Below are positions 9,402 to 9,505 of a DNA stretch of 9,505 nucleotides, in pieces. The number at the start of each line of letters is the position of its first letter. Position 1 is the stretch's first letter. The notes beneath the pieces were generated by a model. The model saw nothing but the letters and a program-made list of their open reading frames with translations. It was not told the DNA's origin and did no database searches. The stretch comes from Thermoplasmata archaeon (GTDB lineage: Archaea; Thermoplasmatota; Thermoplasmata; Lutacidiplasmatales; UBA184): NCBI GenBank assembly GCA_030042955.1, contig JASHYQ010000223.1:1-9505 (forward strand). Reading direction: 5' to 3'. Both the position numbers and the translations under genes were made by a program.

Positions 9402-9505
9402 CTAGCCCGTCACGGTACGGTAGACCGTCAGGTGAGCAGCGACGATATGGGGCCAACCGTACCGCTCGACCGCGACGGAACGGCCGGCCGTCCCCATCTG
9501 TCGGC
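9402..9505 (-). CDS. C-terminal end of a probable GT4-family (group 1) glycosyltransferase, cut by the window edge
   Basis: Only the last 33 codons and the TAG stop (9404-9402) are inside the window; the rest lies beyond base 9505. The peptide reads MGTAGRSVAVERYGWPHIV followed by AAHLTVYRTVTG. This matches the usual tail of group 1 glycosyltransferases (MG.AGR..VEERF.W..I...L..VYR), where the closing helix packs back on the N-terminal domain. These enzymes move a sugar from a nucleotide-sugar donor to a lipid or glycan acceptor at the cytoplasmic side of the membrane. The neighbouring epimerase gene supports a sugar-related locus. The fragment is short, but the pattern is distinctive and the frame is open to the edge. 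Confidence 0.72.
   Translation of the reverse strand, partial: RQMGTAGRSVAVERYGWPHIVAAHLTVYRTVTG

Noticed and set aside
8386..9456. 356-codon open frame on the - strand opposite the epimerase gene
   Set aside because: It is antisense to a clear epimerase gene and runs through the stop of the real glycosyltransferase frame; composition is typical of a GC-rich shadow.

Overview
The window looks like chromosome from a high-GC archaeon. The archaeal signs are a PCNA sliding clamp, a 35-codon gene for ribosomal protein eL41 (easily missed because of its size), a free-standing AlaX editing protein, and AT-rich TATA-like boxes about 25-30 nt before several start codons (one of them, CTTATATATG, close to perfect). 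The very strong preference for G/C at third codon positions, the mix of genes and a catalase-peroxidase suggest an aerobic, possibly soil-type member of the Thermoplasmatota or a related euryarchaeal group. That placement is inference. No rRNA, tRNA, CRISPR array, insertion sequence or phage gene was seen.

Layout, left to right. (1) 1-1079, + strand: the 3' part of sucD (succinyl-CoA synthetase alpha subunit), overlapped by 4 nt by a 75-residue putative zinc-binding protein. (2) 1127-1234, - strand: eL41. (3) 1350-1763, + strand: an unrecognised 137-residue protein. (4) 1904-4135, - strand: katG, complete at 743 residues, with a 233-nt upstream region holding two copies of a TCTCGAGA palindrome exactly 60 bp apart. 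(5) 4369-5574, - strand: a thiolase. (6) 5617-6345, - strand: PCNA, divergent from (7) alaX at 6453-7208 on the + strand. (8) 7168-8361, - strand: a likely operon running 74-residue unknown protein, winged-helix-like protein, GNAT acetyltransferase; its last gene overlaps the 3' end of alaX by 41 bp. (9) 8446-9393, + strand: an NAD-dependent sugar epimerase, divergent from the operon across an 84-nt region with a perfect 7-bp inverted repeat next to the TATA box. (10) 9402 to the window edge, - strand: the last 33 codons of a probable family-4 glycosyltransferase.

Functionally this is a patchwork rather than one pathway: central carbon metabolism (SucD, thiolase), information processing (PCNA, eL41, AlaX), peroxide defence (KatG), and the edge of a surface-sugar region (epimerase, glycosyltransferase). 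The least explained parts are the three-gene operon with its divergent promoter region, the sucD-coupled zinc protein, and the repeat pair in front of katG. I found no convincing evidence of a wholly new system. Those three places are the best candidates for new biology.
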